DNA from: Rhodobiaceae bacterium
Lineage (GTDB): Bacteria > Pseudomonadota > Alphaproteobacteria > Rhizobiales > Tepidamorphaceae
Direction: 5' to 3'
Assembly: GCA_020637895.1 (NCBI GenBank)
Contig: JACKJP010000002.1
Span: forward strand, 372,001 to 436,000
DNA: 64,000 nucleotides
Below, piece by piece: positions 9,001-18,899 of this stretch. Position numbers and translations under genes: made by a program. The notes beneath the pieces are model-generated. The model saw only the letters and a program-made list of their open reading frames with translations, was not told where the DNA came from and ran no database searches. Positions within the stretch are counted from its first letter, which is position 1. Every line of letters starts with the position of its first letter.

Positions 9001-10812
9001 ATGGCGGGCGAAGCTCCCGGACTTCTGGTCGAAACGGTGTCGCTGCTGGGCGCGGCCGTCGTTGCCGCCCCCCTGCTCCGCAAGCTCGGCATCGGTACCG
9101 TCCTTGCCTATCTCGCCGCAGGCATCGCCATCGGCCCGTGGGGCCTGCGCATGTTCAGCGATGCGGAAGTGATCCTTCACTTTGCCGAATTCGGCGTCGT
9201 CCTGCTTCTGTTCGTCATCGGTCTTGAACTGCGTCCGCCGCGCCTTTGGGCAATGCGGCACGACATCTTCCTGAACGGCACGGCGCAGCTTCTGATTACC
9301 GGGGCGATCTTCTTTGCAATCATCCTCGCGGCAACCGATCAGGCGATCTCGACAGCCGCGATGATCGGACTTTCGCTTGCGCTCTCATCCACCGCGTTTG
9401 GGCTGCGCATTCTGGAAGAACGCCACGAACTGGATGAGCCCTACGGGCGGAAATCCTTCGCCATCCTTCTGTTGCAGGATCTGGCGATCGTGCCGCTCCT
9501 CGCGCTGGCCGCACTTCTGGCGCCCTACGGCTCGGACATGGAACTCGCGCCCCTGGACATAGCGTTGATGGCAGGCGCCGTGATCGGGCTGACCATTGCA
9601 GGGCGCTTTCTGCTCAATCCGCTGTTCCGGGTGATCGCGCAGACCGGCGCGCGCGAACTTCTGACGGCGGCGGCACTCCTCATCGTGGCCGGGTCAGCGC
9701 TGCTGATGCAGCTTGTCGGCCTGTCCATGGCGATGGGCGCGTTTCTTGCCGGCGTGCTGCTCGCAGACTCTTCCTACCGCCACCAGCTGGAAGCCGATAT
9801 CGAGCCTTTCCGCGGCCTGCTGCTCGGACTGTTCTTCATGGCTGTCGGCATGTCGATCGATCTCGGCGTGATCTGGGAGGAATGGATCACCGTCCTGGTT
9901 GCGGTTGTCGCGGTCGTGGTCGTGAAGTCGATCGTCATTTTCGCGACCCTGCGGCTGAGAGGATCAAGCGCGTCCGACGCGCTGCGTGCTGCCGGCACAC
10001 TCTCTCAGGTCGGGGAGTTCTCCTTCGTCATGGTCACCGCAATGCGCGGCTTTGCGATGATCGACTACCGTCAGGCCGCCGTCCTGACCGCCGTCATCGG
10101 CCTGACCATGGCGGCAACGCCGCTTACGCGACTGGCTGCGGACAGGGCCGCGCGCCGGTTCAGACCGGTGGGTCAGGAGACACCGGACGAAAATTTCGAC
10201 GATGCGGAAGGCCGGATACTGCTCATCGGATTTGGACGATTTGGCCAGCTTTCGGCGCAGCCGCTGTTGGCGCATGGCTGTTCGGTGACAATCGTCGACA
10301 ATAATCCGGAACGGATAAAGGCGGCGGCCGATTTCGGCTTCAAGGTCTATTACGGCGACATGACGCGACTCGGCGTGCTCCGTGCCGCCGGCGCTGAACG
10401 CGCCGACATCATCGCCATCTGCCCGGACGGCAAGGCAACGATCGATCGCATCGTGGAACTCTGCAAGAAGCATTTCCCGACGGCAAAGCTATACGTACGC
10501 GCCATCGACCGCGACCATGCGGTCACGCTGCGGCGCCTCAATGCCGATTTCATCATCCGCGAGCTCGCCGAATCCGCATTCGCCTATGGCGAAGCCATTC
10601 TCGCCGGCCTCGGCGTCTCGGCGTCTGAAATCGAGGATGTGATATCGGAATCGCGGCGACGCGATTCAGAACGACTGGCGCTTCAGGAGGCGGGCGGCAT
10701 GAACGCCGGGATCGAATTGCTGCCAACGCATGAGGCCGCCGCAAAGGGCAAATCCGCAAAAACCGGGACGTCAAAGAAGAGACGCAAGGCAAAGGCCGGC
10801 ACGGAAAAATAG
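9001..10812 (+). CDS. CPA2-family cation:proton antiporter with RCK/TrkA-N domain (KefB/KefC type)
   Basis: This protein of about 603 residues has an N-terminal block of about 12-13 membrane helices (residues 5-385), including the FVIGLELRPPRLW loop typical of Kef/CPA2 proteins. A cytoplasmic RCK domain follows, with the nucleotide-binding glycines in LIGFGRFGQ at about residue 407. The tail after about residue 570 is Lys-rich. Such proteins exchange K+ or Na+ for protons across the inner membrane, and many are gated by NAD(H) or glutathione adducts. I chose the ATG at 9001 over a TTG at 8992 because the GGGGG at 8986-8990 is correctly spaced for it. Substrate is not predictable. Confidence 0.9.
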   Translation: MAGEAPGLLVETVSLLGAAVVAAPLLRKLGIGTVLAYLAAGIAIGPWGLRMFSDAEVILHFAEFGVVLLLFVIGLELRPPRLWAMRHDIFLNGTAQLLITGAIFFAIILAATDQAISTAAMIGLSLALSSTAFGLRILEERHELDEPYGRKSFAILLLQDLAIVPLLALAALLAPYGSDMELAPLDIALMAGAVIGLTIAGRFLLNPLFRVIAQTGARELLTAAALLIVAGSALLMQLVGLSMAMGAFLAGVLLADSSYRHQLEADIEPFRGLLLGLFFMAVGMSIDLGVIWEEWITVLVAVVAVVVVKSIVIFATLRLRGSSASDALRAAGTLSQVGEFSFVMVTAMRGFAMIDYRQAAVLTAVIGLTMAATPLTRLAADRAARRFRPVGQETPDENFDDAEGRILLIGFGRFGQLSAQPLLAHGCSVTIVDNNPERIKAAADFGFKVYYGDMTRLGVLRAAGAERADIIAICPDGKATIDRIVELCKKHFPTAKLYVRAIDRDHAVTLRRLNADFIIRELAESAFAYGEAILAGLGVSASEIEDVISESRRRDSERLALQEAGGMNAGIELLPTHEAAAKGKSAKTGTSKKRRKAKAGTEK

Positions 10813-10908
10813 GGTGCCGCCCCCTATGCCGGCAAACCAAGTGCGCTTGACCGGGCGGGCAAACCGTTGCTTGCTCGCGATAAGAGGGTGATTCACGGGA
10901 GTCAGGTC

Positions 10909-11580
10909 ATGTTCGATTTCGACGAGATCATGCGGCGGGCGCAGAATGGCGAGGCGGCAGACAACCTGGCCAACAGCTTCAACCTTTCGCAGAAGCAGAT
11001 GAAGACGGCGCTCGACATGCTGCTGCCTGTCATCGCCGAGGGGTTTCGCCGCAACGCGCAGAACATGAACACCATGGCCGGGTTCTTCGATTCGATGACC
11101 GGAGGACGCCACGCCAGCTATTTTACCAACCCAGCGGATGCGTTCAGTGCCAGCGCGCGTGGCGATGGCAACGAGTTGCTCAACATGCTGTTCGGCTCCA
11201 ATGACATGATGCGCACGATCGCGGAACAGACGGCCAAGGTCGTCGGCACCAATACGGAAATCATCCGCAACATGATGCCCCATCTCGCCTCGATCCTGGC
11301 GGGCGGCATCGAGAAGCAGGCCCGCGATCAAAATCCGTTCGAGGCGATGATGAAGCAGATGGGCGGGGTCAATCCGTTCACGATGATGATGGACAATTTT
11401 TTCAAGGTGCCCGCCGCGCCGCAACCGAGCGAAGGCGGCAAGGCCGCAGGCTCTGACGAACTGACCGGTCTGTGGCAGGACATGTTCCAGGCCGGACGAA
11501 AGGTCCAGGACGCTCAGGCGCAGGCACTTCAACGCATCTTCCAGGAATTCAAGAAGACCGATCCGAAGTCGGGTCAGTAG
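10909..11580 (+). CDS. DUF937-type protein
   Basis: This 223-residue soluble protein has the DUF937 (YidB-like) pattern: an N-terminal helical segment with LANSFNLSQKQMKTALDMLLP, followed by Met- and Asn-rich helices. The middle and C-terminal parts are rich in Met, Asn and Phe and may be partly disordered. There is no signal peptide or membrane helix, and the function of the family is unknown. I chose the ATG at 10909, which has CGGGAG nine bases upstream, over the upstream start at 10867. It ends ten bases from the convergent gshA stop. Confidence 0.75.
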   Translation: MFDFDEIMRRAQNGEAADNLANSFNLSQKQMKTALDMLLPVIAEGFRRNAQNMNTMAGFFDSMTGGRHASYFTNPADAFSASARGDGNELLNMLFGSNDMMRTIAEQTAKVVGTNTEIIRNMMPHLASILAGGIEKQARDQNPFEAMMKQMGGVNPFTMMMDNFFKVPAAPQPSEGGKAAGSDELTGLWQDMFQAGRKVQDAQAQALQRIFQEFKKTDPKSGQ

Positions 11581-11589
11581 GCGTCCGGA

Positions 11590-12990
11590 TCAGTAGGCTT
11601 CTTCGTCAAATAGCCTGTCGATATCCCCGTTCCAGCGGGTGCTGAAGGATTCGAGCAGGCGTTCTGCCGGGCTCATCGCGCTGTCGACGATCTCCTGAAG
11701 CGGGTCGAGAAAGCCGGTCTCATCGGCATCGCCACCCATTCCGCGAGCGCGCGCGGCAAGACCGGACCGTGAGATCTCCACCGCCCTGCGCGCAAGCGCA
11801 AGCACGTCAGTCTGTCTGAAGGGGGTGCGCAATCCCGTCCGCGGCACCTCGTCGCGCAGCGCCTGCCGTTCCTCTGCGGTCCAGTCACGCACGATATCCC
11901 ACGCGGCATCCAGAGCGTTTTGGTCGTAAAGCAGTCCGACCCAGAAGGCCGATAGCGCGCAGAGGCGCCGCCACGGGCCGCCATCGGCGCCACGCATTTC
12001 CAGGAACCGCTTGAGCCGGACTTCCGGGAAGATCGTCGTCAGGTGGTTGACCCAGTCGGAGCGTGTCGGCTTTGCACCCGGCAGCGCAGGCAGCCGGCCT
12101 TCCATCAGATCGCGGAAAGACTGGCCGGCGGCGTTGTGATAGGTGTCGCCGCGCTTGACGAAATACATCGGGACATCAAGCGCATAATCAACATAGCGTT
12201 CGAAGCCGAAGCCGTCCTCGAAGACGAACGGCAACATGCCGGCACGCTGATTGTCGGTATCGCGCCAGACCTCGCTGCGAAACGACATGAATCCGTTCGG
12301 CCGGCTCTCGGTAAAGGGCGAACAGGCAAAAAGCGCCGTCGCGACCGGTTGCAATGCGAGACCCACCCGCATCTTGCGGACCATGTCCGCCTCGCTGGAA
12401 AAATCGAGATTAACCTGCACCGTCGCCGTCCGGTACATCATGTCGAGCCCACGTGTGCCGACCTTCGGCATGTAGGCACTCATGATGTCGTATCGCGCCT
12501 TGGGCATCCTCGGCGTTTCGGCAAGGCTCCATTTGGGCGAGAAGCCGACACCCAGGAACCCGATGCCGAGCGGTCCCGCGATCTCGCGCACCTGCGCGAG
12601 ATGCGCATTCACCTCGCGGCAGGTCTGATGCAGCGTCTCGAGCGGCGCGCCGGACAGTTCGAACTGGCCGCCCGGCTCCAGCGAGATCGCGCCGCCCGCG
12701 ACCGGGTCGAGCAGACCAATGATATTCTCGCCGTCGAATATCGGCTGCCAGCCGAGCGCCGCCTGCATGTTCTCCAGAATCGTACGCACGCCGCGCGTCC
12801 CGCCATAGGGCACGGGAGACTTGTCGGCGACATAGAACCCGAATTTTTCGTGCTCTGTCCCGATGCGCCAGGCTTGGCGCGGCTTGCATCCAGCTTCGAG
12901 ATACTCAACCAGCGCAGCGCGGTTATCGAGCGGCGTGGCGTCTACTTCATCACGAGCCAAGTCAGATTGCTCCACTATCGTCGCCGTCAC
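11590..12990 (-). CDS. gshA: Glutamate-cysteine ligase (plant/alphaproteobacterial type)
   Basis: This 466-residue enzyme joins glutamate and cysteine, the first step of glutathione synthesis. Family landmarks are RIGTEHEKFGF near residue 42, the Gly/Glu-rich AISLEPGGQFELSGAP, and TATVQVNLDFSSEADM, all typical of the class shared by alphaproteobacteria and plants. The start is a GTG at 12990 with a GGGG upstream. Motifs and length are complete. It follows rsmE by about 135 bases on the same strand. Confidence 0.94.
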   Translation of the reverse strand: MTATIVEQSDLARDEVDATPLDNRAALVEYLEAGCKPRQAWRIGTEHEKFGFYVADKSPVPYGGTRGVRTILENMQAALGWQPIFDGENIIGLLDPVAGGAISLEPGGQFELSGAPLETLHQTCREVNAHLAQVREIAGPLGIGFLGVGFSPKWSLAETPRMPKARYDIMSAYMPKVGTRGLDMMYRTATVQVNLDFSSEADMVRKMRVGLALQPVATALFACSPFTESRPNGFMSFRSEVWRDTDNQRAGMLPFVFEDGFGFERYVDYALDVPMYFVKRGDTYHNAAGQSFRDLMEGRLPALPGAKPTRSDWVNHLTTIFPEVRLKRFLEMRGADGGPWRRLCALSAFWVGLLYDQNALDAAWDIVRDWTAEERQALRDEVPRTGLRTPFRQTDVLALARRAVEISRSGLAARARGMGGDADETGFLDPLQEIVDSAMSPAERLLESFSTRWNGDIDRLFDEEAY

Positions 12991-13126
12991 GCCGCCCCGG
13001 CGCCGACGTGTCGGATCCGGAGGTGTGGGACGGCATCAGTGATCACAGTTTCCAGCGCCGTTCAACCCGCGTCGGCGTCACGACCTCGCGATAGCCTGAA
13101 ACGGCTTTGGCGCAAGGGTTCGCGGC

Positions 13127-13858
13127 TCATGCGCGCCAGTCGCCGCAGGCGGCCTGAACGAGGCTGAGCGCTGCCACCGCTGCGGTATCAGCGCGCATGA
13201 TTCTCGGGCCAAGCGAGATCGCCAGGGTAGAATCGACCGCGCGGATCGCCTTGGCTTCCTCGGGGGTGAAGCCCCCTTCAGGTCCGATGAGAACGCTTTT
13301 TGCCCCTCGCCCGAGCCGAGAAAGCGCCTCCAGCGGACTGCCCGCCGCCGCGGTCTCATCGCAAAAGATGAGCGCGCGACCGGAAGGCCAGTTTGCGATG
13401 ACATCGACCAGCGATATGGGCTCCATTATCTCCGGGACCCACAGGAGACCGCATTGTTCGGCTGCCTCAACAGCGTTGGCGTGAAGCCGGTCGGAATTGA
13501 CCCGTTCGGCAATCGTGCGCGCGGTCAGCACGGGCCTGAGGCGCGAAACGCCCAGTTCGGTCGCCTTCTGCGCCGCATAATCCGTCCGCGCCTTCTTGAG
13601 GGGCGCAAAGAGCAGTTCCAGATCAGCGGGCGCGGTCTGATCCCGGATCTTCTTGCCTGGCGCGAGCGCGATTTCGCGCCGCGCGACAGACCCGGCCTCG
13701 TAGACCCATTCGCCGTCGCGGCCGTTGAAAAGAATGACCGGGTCGCCCGTTTTCCGGCGCATGACGTTGATGAGGTAGTGCGCCTGCGGGCCCGCAAGCG
13801 AGACCTCCTCACCCAGCGCGAAATCGACGAAGAGCCTGGGGACAGACTTCTCGCTCAT
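13127..13858 (-). CDS. rsmE: 16S rRNA (uracil(1498)-N(3))-methyltransferase
   Basis: This 243-residue protein has the RsmE arrangement. An N-terminal PUA-like RNA-binding part comes first, then a SPOUT methyltransferase domain with the knotted SAM-binding motifs IGPEGGFTPEE (about 195) and LGPRIMRADTA (about 217). It methylates U1498 in the decoding region of 16S rRNA. It is divergent from ubiA, with under 90 bases between, and in line with gshA. Confidence 0.95.
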   Translation of the reverse strand: MSEKSVPRLFVDFALGEEVSLAGPQAHYLINVMRRKTGDPVILFNGRDGEWVYEAGSVARREIALAPGKKIRDQTAPADLELLFAPLKKARTDYAAQKATELGVSRLRPVLTARTIAERVNSDRLHANAVEAAEQCGLLWVPEIMEPISLVDVIANWPSGRALIFCDETAAAGSPLEALSRLGRGAKSVLIGPEGGFTPEEAKAIRAVDSTLAISLGPRIMRADTAAVAALSLVQAACGDWRA

Positions 13859-13944
13859 TGCAGGACCGGAACTCGTATTTTCATGCCTTCTCGTCTATCG
13901 TGCGGCGCCTCCGGTGAAAAGCGCCTTTGAAGAATTGAAACCCC

Positions 13945-14886
13945 GTGCAGCAAGACCCGCAAATCACGCCGTCCATTGCCCAGCCGGACGCGCCTGCCGG
14001 CAACCTTTTCGACCGGTATGCGCCTGCGGCGCTGAAGCCCTACGGGCGTCTTGCGCGGTGGGACCGACCGATCGGCTGGTGGCTGCTGCTTCTGCCGTGC
14101 TGGTGGTCGGCGGCGCTGGCCGCAATTCATGCAGGGCGTCCGTTTCCCGATATCTGGCATCTGGTCCTGTTTCTGATCGGCGCCATCGCCATGCGCGGCG
14201 CAGGCTGCACCTATAACGACATTGTCGATCGGGAAATCGACGCGAAGGTTGCAAGAACCGCGACCCGCCCGCTGCCATCCGGCGCGGTAACCGCCCGGCA
14301 GGCTGCAATCTTTCTCGCATTGCAGGCCGTCGCCGGTCTGCTGGTCCTTCTTCAGTTCAACGCGTTCGCGATTGCCACCGGGATCGCATCGCTAGGCGCG
14401 GTAGCGATCTACCCGTTGATGAAGCGGATAACCTGGTGGCCGCAAAGCGTACTCGGCCTCGCCTTTTCCTGGGGCGCGCTGATGGGCTGGGCAGCAGCGC
14501 TTGGCAGGCTCGATGCCGCGCCCATCCTGCTTTATGCCGGCGGCATTGCATGGACGATCGGCTATGACACGATCTACGCGGTGCAGGACAAGGAAGACGA
14601 CGCACTGATCGGTGTGAAATCCACCGCTCGCCTGTTCGGTGACAAAGCGCCGATGTGGGTTTCCGTGTTCTTTGTCGCAGCGACAATCCTGTTTGCCGGT
14701 GCAACATGGCTTGCGGGCGGCGGGATCATCGCATTTGCCGGACTGGCGGCAGGCGCGGCCCATATGGTCTGGCAGATCCGCCGGTTCGATCCTGCTGACG
14801 GCACGACGGCGCTGAGGCTCTTCCGTTCCAATCGCGACTACGGCCTGATCCTGTTTGCGGGGTTCTGTCTGGACGCGCTCTTCTAG
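13945..14886 (+). CDS. ubiA: 4-hydroxybenzoate polyprenyltransferase
   Basis: This 313-residue protein has about eight to nine membrane helices and both Asp-rich motifs of UbiA: NDIVDREID near residue 92 and YDTIYAVQDKEDD near residue 208. It attaches the polyprenyl tail to 4-hydroxybenzoate in ubiquinone synthesis at the inner membrane. The start is a GTG at 13945; no better ATG is in frame. The stop overlaps the end of the convergent transporter gene by four bases. Confidence 0.94.
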   Translation: MQQDPQITPSIAQPDAPAGNLFDRYAPAALKPYGRLARWDRPIGWWLLLLPCWWSAALAAIHAGRPFPDIWHLVLFLIGAIAMRGAGCTYNDIVDREIDAKVARTATRPLPSGAVTARQAAIFLALQAVAGLLVLLQFNAFAIATGIASLGAVAIYPLMKRITWWPQSVLGLAFSWGALMGWAAALGRLDAAPILLYAGGIAWTIGYDTIYAVQDKEDDALIGVKSTARLFGDKAPMWVSVFFVAATILFAGATWLAGGGIIAFAGLAAGAAHMVWQIRRFDPADGTTALRLFRSNRDYGLILFAGFCLDALF

Positions 14887-16655
14887 AGCGGAAAGAACAG
14901 CGAAATGGCGAGCACGGCCGCGACCCCGACAAGGATATTCATCGGCACGCCAATCTTGACGAAATCGACGAAGCGATAGTCCGCCGCGCCGTAGACGAGC
15001 GTGTTGGTCTGGTATCCGATCGGCGTTGCAAAGCTGGCGCTCGCCCCGAACATGACGGCAACGACAACGGCGCGCGGATCGGCGCCCGTTCTCTCGGCAA
15101 GCCCGATTGCAATGGGCGTCAGTACGACGGCGACCGCGTTGTTGGTCACCAGTTCGGTCAGGACCGATGCCAGGAGATAGACGATCGCCACGAGAAGTAT
15201 CGGCGGCAGACCGTCGAGGAACGGAAAAGCCTGATCGACGATCAGATCGAGCGCCCCGGCGTTTTCAAGACCGCGTCCGATCATCAGCATGCTGAAGATG
15301 AGCACCAGAATCGAGCCGTCGACGGTGTCCCATGCCTCATCGGCATCCACGCAGCGCATCAGCAGCAGCAATGCGACCGCAACCATTGCGAGAATGCCGA
15401 TATCCGCAATGTTAAACGCCGCAAGAGCGACGACACCGGTCAACGCGATTACCACAAGCGGCGCACGCGAACGCCTGTAGGCCCGGCCGCTCGGCCGCGA
15501 GACGGAAACGAGCGCCGCCTCTTCGGCGAGGCGGTCGAATCCTTCTCCGGTTCCTTCCAGCAAAAGTTTGTCGGCCGGTTTCAAGCGCACATTCGCCAGA
15601 TCAGGACCTGGAATGTGGCGATGACGGTTTGCGCCGAGGATGCGAACGCCGTAGCGGGCACCCAGAGAAAGGTCGGCAATCCGTTCGCCGACATTGGGCT
15701 TTGCCGGCGCGACGACCGCCTCGATCGTCATCACGTCGCCTTCGGCCCGCTTGCCCCTCCCGACCTGTAAATGCTCGTTATTGTTGAGGGTGAGCAGTTC
15801 GGACGTGGTCGCCACGACAATCAGTACATCGCCCTTTTCCGGCACCATGGCCTCGACGTCGTTGCGGATGATCGTTCCGCTGCGGCGCAGGCCTAGAATG
15901 CGCAGACCCGGTTGGTTGAAAGTGGCTATTTCGGCAATGCGCCGGTCCGCGAACGGGGCAATATCGCGGATCGTCACTTCGGAAAGAAAGGCCGTTTCGC
16001 CCGCCAGCATGTCCTCACCCTGCCCCTGCCTGTCGGGTAACAGATACCTGCCGAGAACAGCCATGAGCGCGATGCCGGTGAGCGCGGCAACGATGCCGAC
16101 AGGCGTGATCTCGAATATCGAAAAGGGCGCGATGCCATGCTGCCGCGCAACGCCATCGACAAGAATATTCGTCGAGGTACCGATCATCGTGCAGGTGCCA
16201 CCAAGAATGGCGGCATAGGAAAGCGGGATGAGAAGGCGGGTTGGCGCCATTTTCGCGGTCGCTGCAAGTCGTGTGACAATCGGAATGAGGATCAGCACGA
16301 CCGGTGTGTTGTTGACGAACGCGGATGCGACGATCGCGGCCGCCACAAGCACCGCCAGGGCCAGTAACGGCCGTTCGCCGGCGCGCGAGATGATGGCCGA
16401 TCCGAGGGCGTCGAGAATCCCGGTGCGCACCAGCGCGCCCGATATCACGAACATCGCCGCGATCGTGATGGGCGCCGAATTTGAGAAAACCGAAAGGACT
16501 TCCTTCTGATCGAGGAAACCGAGCAGAAAGAATGCCGCCGCACCGACAGCGGCCGTTACTTCCGGGGGATACTTTTCCCAGACGAATGCGGCGAATAGAA
16601 GCGAAAGGATGCTGAGCGCGACGATCGCCTCATATCCTGCGAAGACAGCCGGCAA
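14883..16655 (-). CDS. SLC13/DASS-type transporter with two RCK_C domains
   Basis: This 590-residue protein has hydrophobic halves at about residues 5-190 and 395-590 joined by a soluble middle. The N-terminal FVNNTPVVLILIPIV and the C-terminal ELVTNNAVAVVLTPIAI are the paired SNT-type motifs of SLC13/ArsB-like carriers. The middle reads like two RCK_C (TrkA-C) domains, for example RSGTIIRNDVEAMVPEKGDVL. Such proteins are sodium-coupled carriers of anions such as sulfate or dicarboxylates. The substrate cannot be read from sequence. Confidence 0.85.
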   Translation of the reverse strand: MPAVFAGYEAIVALSILSLLFAAFVWEKYPPEVTAAVGAAAFFLLGFLDQKEVLSVFSNSAPITIAAMFVISGALVRTGILDALGSAIISRAGERPLLALAVLVAAAIVASAFVNNTPVVLILIPIVTRLAATAKMAPTRLLIPLSYAAILGGTCTMIGTSTNILVDGVARQHGIAPFSIFEITPVGIVAALTGIALMAVLGRYLLPDRQGQGEDMLAGETAFLSEVTIRDIAPFADRRIAEIATFNQPGLRILGLRRSGTIIRNDVEAMVPEKGDVLIVVATTSELLTLNNNEHLQVGRGKRAEGDVMTIEAVVAPAKPNVGERIADLSLGARYGVRILGANRHRHIPGPDLANVRLKPADKLLLEGTGEGFDRLAEEAALVSVSRPSGRAYRRSRAPLVVIALTGVVALAAFNIADIGILAMVAVALLLLMRCVDADEAWDTVDGSILVLIFSMLMIGRGLENAGALDLIVDQAFPFLDGLPPILLVAIVYLLASVLTELVTNNAVAVVLTPIAIGLAERTGADPRAVVVAVMFGASASFATPIGYQTNTLVYGAADYRFVDFVKIGVPMNILVGVAAVLAISLFFPL

Positions 16656-16732
16656 GAAGTTCTCCCGAGAACATCACGGACCAGCGGCGACAATGCGCAC
16701 CAGCCCGTGGAAGTTCCCGACCGCAGAATTCT

Positions 16733-17326
16733 TCACGTACGTGCGATGATCTCGCGTTCGTCCCTGTGGACCGGACCGGCTTCACCGCCGACTTCGCGAT
16801 ACATCAGCTTCTTGGGCCGGCGCTCGCGGAAGAACGTATTGGCGCGCCGCGCGCGCGGCCGATCGACCTTGAGTTCTCCGAGTTTGGGAAATGGATCGAC
16901 AAGAGCGCCGTCGGCACCTTCGATCAGCGCCGGGCAGTCCAGTATGCGTGCCCAGGCCTGCCAGTCGGCGATGATGTCGTCGTCGTCCTCGGCTTCCAGA
17001 AGCGGCAGGTCCAGATCGCCATTGCGGTGGCGGAGCACCAGTTGAAGCGCCTCGCCGCTGCGCGTCATGACAACGCCCTGATAGCAGGAGACCGGCACTG
17101 TCACATAAAGCGGCGGACGGCCGTCGCCGGCACGCCGGAAAGTAACCCGGGAAGCCTCCAGCGTGGCGGTCATCGACCGTGCCGGAAGCGCGACCCGTAC
17201 CGGCAGAGCCATGGGATCAACCCGGCTCGCCGGCACGTCCTGTCGTGCAGTATGGGCAAATGCCCCGTTTGCGCATGACTGCGCGTTCGCGGAATCATAT
17301 CCGCGCAGAATTGCTTGACGCCCCAT
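16733..17326 (-). CDS. DUF6101 family protein
   Basis: This 197-residue soluble protein has the conserved block FRRAGDGRPPLYVTVPVS and a C-terminal basic stretch (RPRARRANTFFRERRPKK). I recognise it as the alphaproteobacterial DUF6101 family, whose function is unknown. There is no signal peptide. Residues 1-40 are variable, and the start could lie further in, for example at the Met in position 39. It stands alone, with SLC13 downstream. Confidence 0.7.
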   Translation of the reverse strand: MGRQAILRGYDSANAQSCANGAFAHTARQDVPASRVDPMALPVRVALPARSMTATLEASRVTFRRAGDGRPPLYVTVPVSCYQGVVMTRSGEALQLVLRHRNGDLDLPLLEAEDDDDIIADWQAWARILDCPALIEGADGALVDPFPKLGELKVDRPRARRANTFFRERRPKKLMYREVGGEAGPVHRDEREIIART

Positions 17327-17555
17327 AATGTCCTCGTCTGTTCGCGCCCGTTTTTCAGTCCCCGGGCTTCGTAACGTGAACCACCATAGAGGCCGCCGGT
17401 TGGGAGCAGCTTAAGGAAGCTGGTTAACCGGGCCTTTCGACGCTACATCGTAAATGATTGCTTGCCGGGCCTTGCCAGCCGAGCTGTCCCGTCGCACATA
17501 AACAACCTGTCCGAGCCCCGTTCAAACAGGGCCATCCGACACTCAGGAAACCGAC

Positions 17556-18899
17556 ATGATCGATCCCGACGCCCTGACCGAGCGCGCAGCAGCCCTTGTA
17601 GAAAAGGCAATCGCCGCCGGCGCGACGAGCGCAGATGCGATTGCCGTCGAAAGCACCTCGCTTTCCGCGTCCCTGTTACACGGGCAGGTAGAATCCACCG
17701 ATCACTCGGAGGGCGTCGATATCGGACTTCGCGTCTTTGCCGGCAAGCGAAGTGCGATCGTCTCCACGACCCGTATGGAGCCCGACGGATTTGCCGACCT
17801 TGCAGGACGTGCGATGGCGATGGCGAAACTTGCGCCCGAAAGCGCCTATGAGGGTATCGATCCCGCGCCAACACCGGCGAAGGATCGCGATCTGGATCTG
17901 ATCGATCGCAGCGCCGCGCCAGATATGGAAATGCTCAAGGCGCGCGCGCTGACAGCCGAAGAGGCCGCGCTTGCGACGAATGGCGTCAGCCGCTCAGGCG
18001 GCGCCGGCGCCTTGTGGTCGCGAACGGCCGTCGCACTGGTCACCTCCGCAGGATTTTCGGGCAGCTACGAAACGACACGCCATGGGATTTCTGCAACCGC
18101 GATCAGCGGTGAGGGCGTCCATATGGAACGCGAATACGACTGGACTTCGGCACGCCATCTGGCCGATCTGCGCTCGCCTGAAGAAATCGGTCGCGAAGCT
18201 GGCCTTCGGGCCGCCAGCCGGATCGACTCGCGCCAGGGACCTTCGGGCCGTTTCCCGGTCATTTTCGAACCGCGCATGGCGCGCTCGCTCATTGGCCACC
18301 TGCTTGGCGCCATCAACGGCGCGGCGATCGCCCGCAAGTCCTCATTCCTGACCGATCGCATCGGCGAGCAGATTGCCAGTGCAGCGCTTTCGATAGCGGA
18401 CGATCCGTTCCTGCCGCGCGGCGGCGCATCACGTCCGTTCGACGGCGACGGGCGCAGCGACGGGCAAATTGCGCTTCTCGAAAAGGGCGTTCTCAGGACG
18501 TGGCTGCTCGACCTCGCTGCCGCACGCGAACTGTCGCTGACCCCGAACGGCCGGGCGAGCCGGGGAACCGGCGGGCATCCGTCCCCGTCTGCGACCAATG
18601 TGCGGGTCGCGCCGGGCTCCGACAGCCCCGAAGCGCTGATGAAAAGCGCAGGGCGCGGGCTGCTCGTAACCCAGTTGATGGGCCGCGGCGCCAACCTCAT
18701 CAATGGCGACTACAGCCGCGGTGCCAGCGGCTTCTGGTTCGACAACGGAGAGATCCAGCATCCGGTCAACGAGATCACCATCGCGGGCAATCTGGGCGAC
18801 ATGCTTGTGAGCCTTGTGCCCGGAGCCGATGTCGATGACAGCGAACGGATTGCCTGCCCGAGCCTGATGACGGGGGAACTCACCATTGCAGGCTCATGA
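17556..18899 (+). CDS. pmbA: TldE/PmbA metalloprotease subunit
   Basis: This 447-residue protein is the TldE (PmbA) partner of TldD. Recognisable features are LSASLLHGQVESTDHSEGVD near residue 30 and the C-terminal block with LMGRGANLINGDYSRGASGF. Unlike TldD it lacks the HEXXXH zinc motif, as expected for PmbA. The pair forms a cytoplasmic protease used on modified peptides and other substrates. It is intact here, whereas the tldD copy upstream is broken. It begins an operon whose next gene, cysQ-like, overlaps it by 14 bases. Confidence 0.9.
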   Translation: MIDPDALTERAAALVEKAIAAGATSADAIAVESTSLSASLLHGQVESTDHSEGVDIGLRVFAGKRSAIVSTTRMEPDGFADLAGRAMAMAKLAPESAYEGIDPAPTPAKDRDLDLIDRSAAPDMEMLKARALTAEEAALATNGVSRSGGAGALWSRTAVALVTSAGFSGSYETTRHGISATAISGEGVHMEREYDWTSARHLADLRSPEEIGREAGLRAASRIDSRQGPSGRFPVIFEPRMARSLIGHLLGAINGAAIARKSSFLTDRIGEQIASAALSIADDPFLPRGGASRPFDGDGRSDGQIALLEKGVLRTWLLDLAAARELSLTPNGRASRGTGGHPSPSATNVRVAPGSDSPEALMKSAGRGLLVTQLMGRGANLINGDYSRGASGFWFDNGEIQHPVNEITIAGNLGDMLVSLVPGADVDDSERIACPSLMTGELTIAGS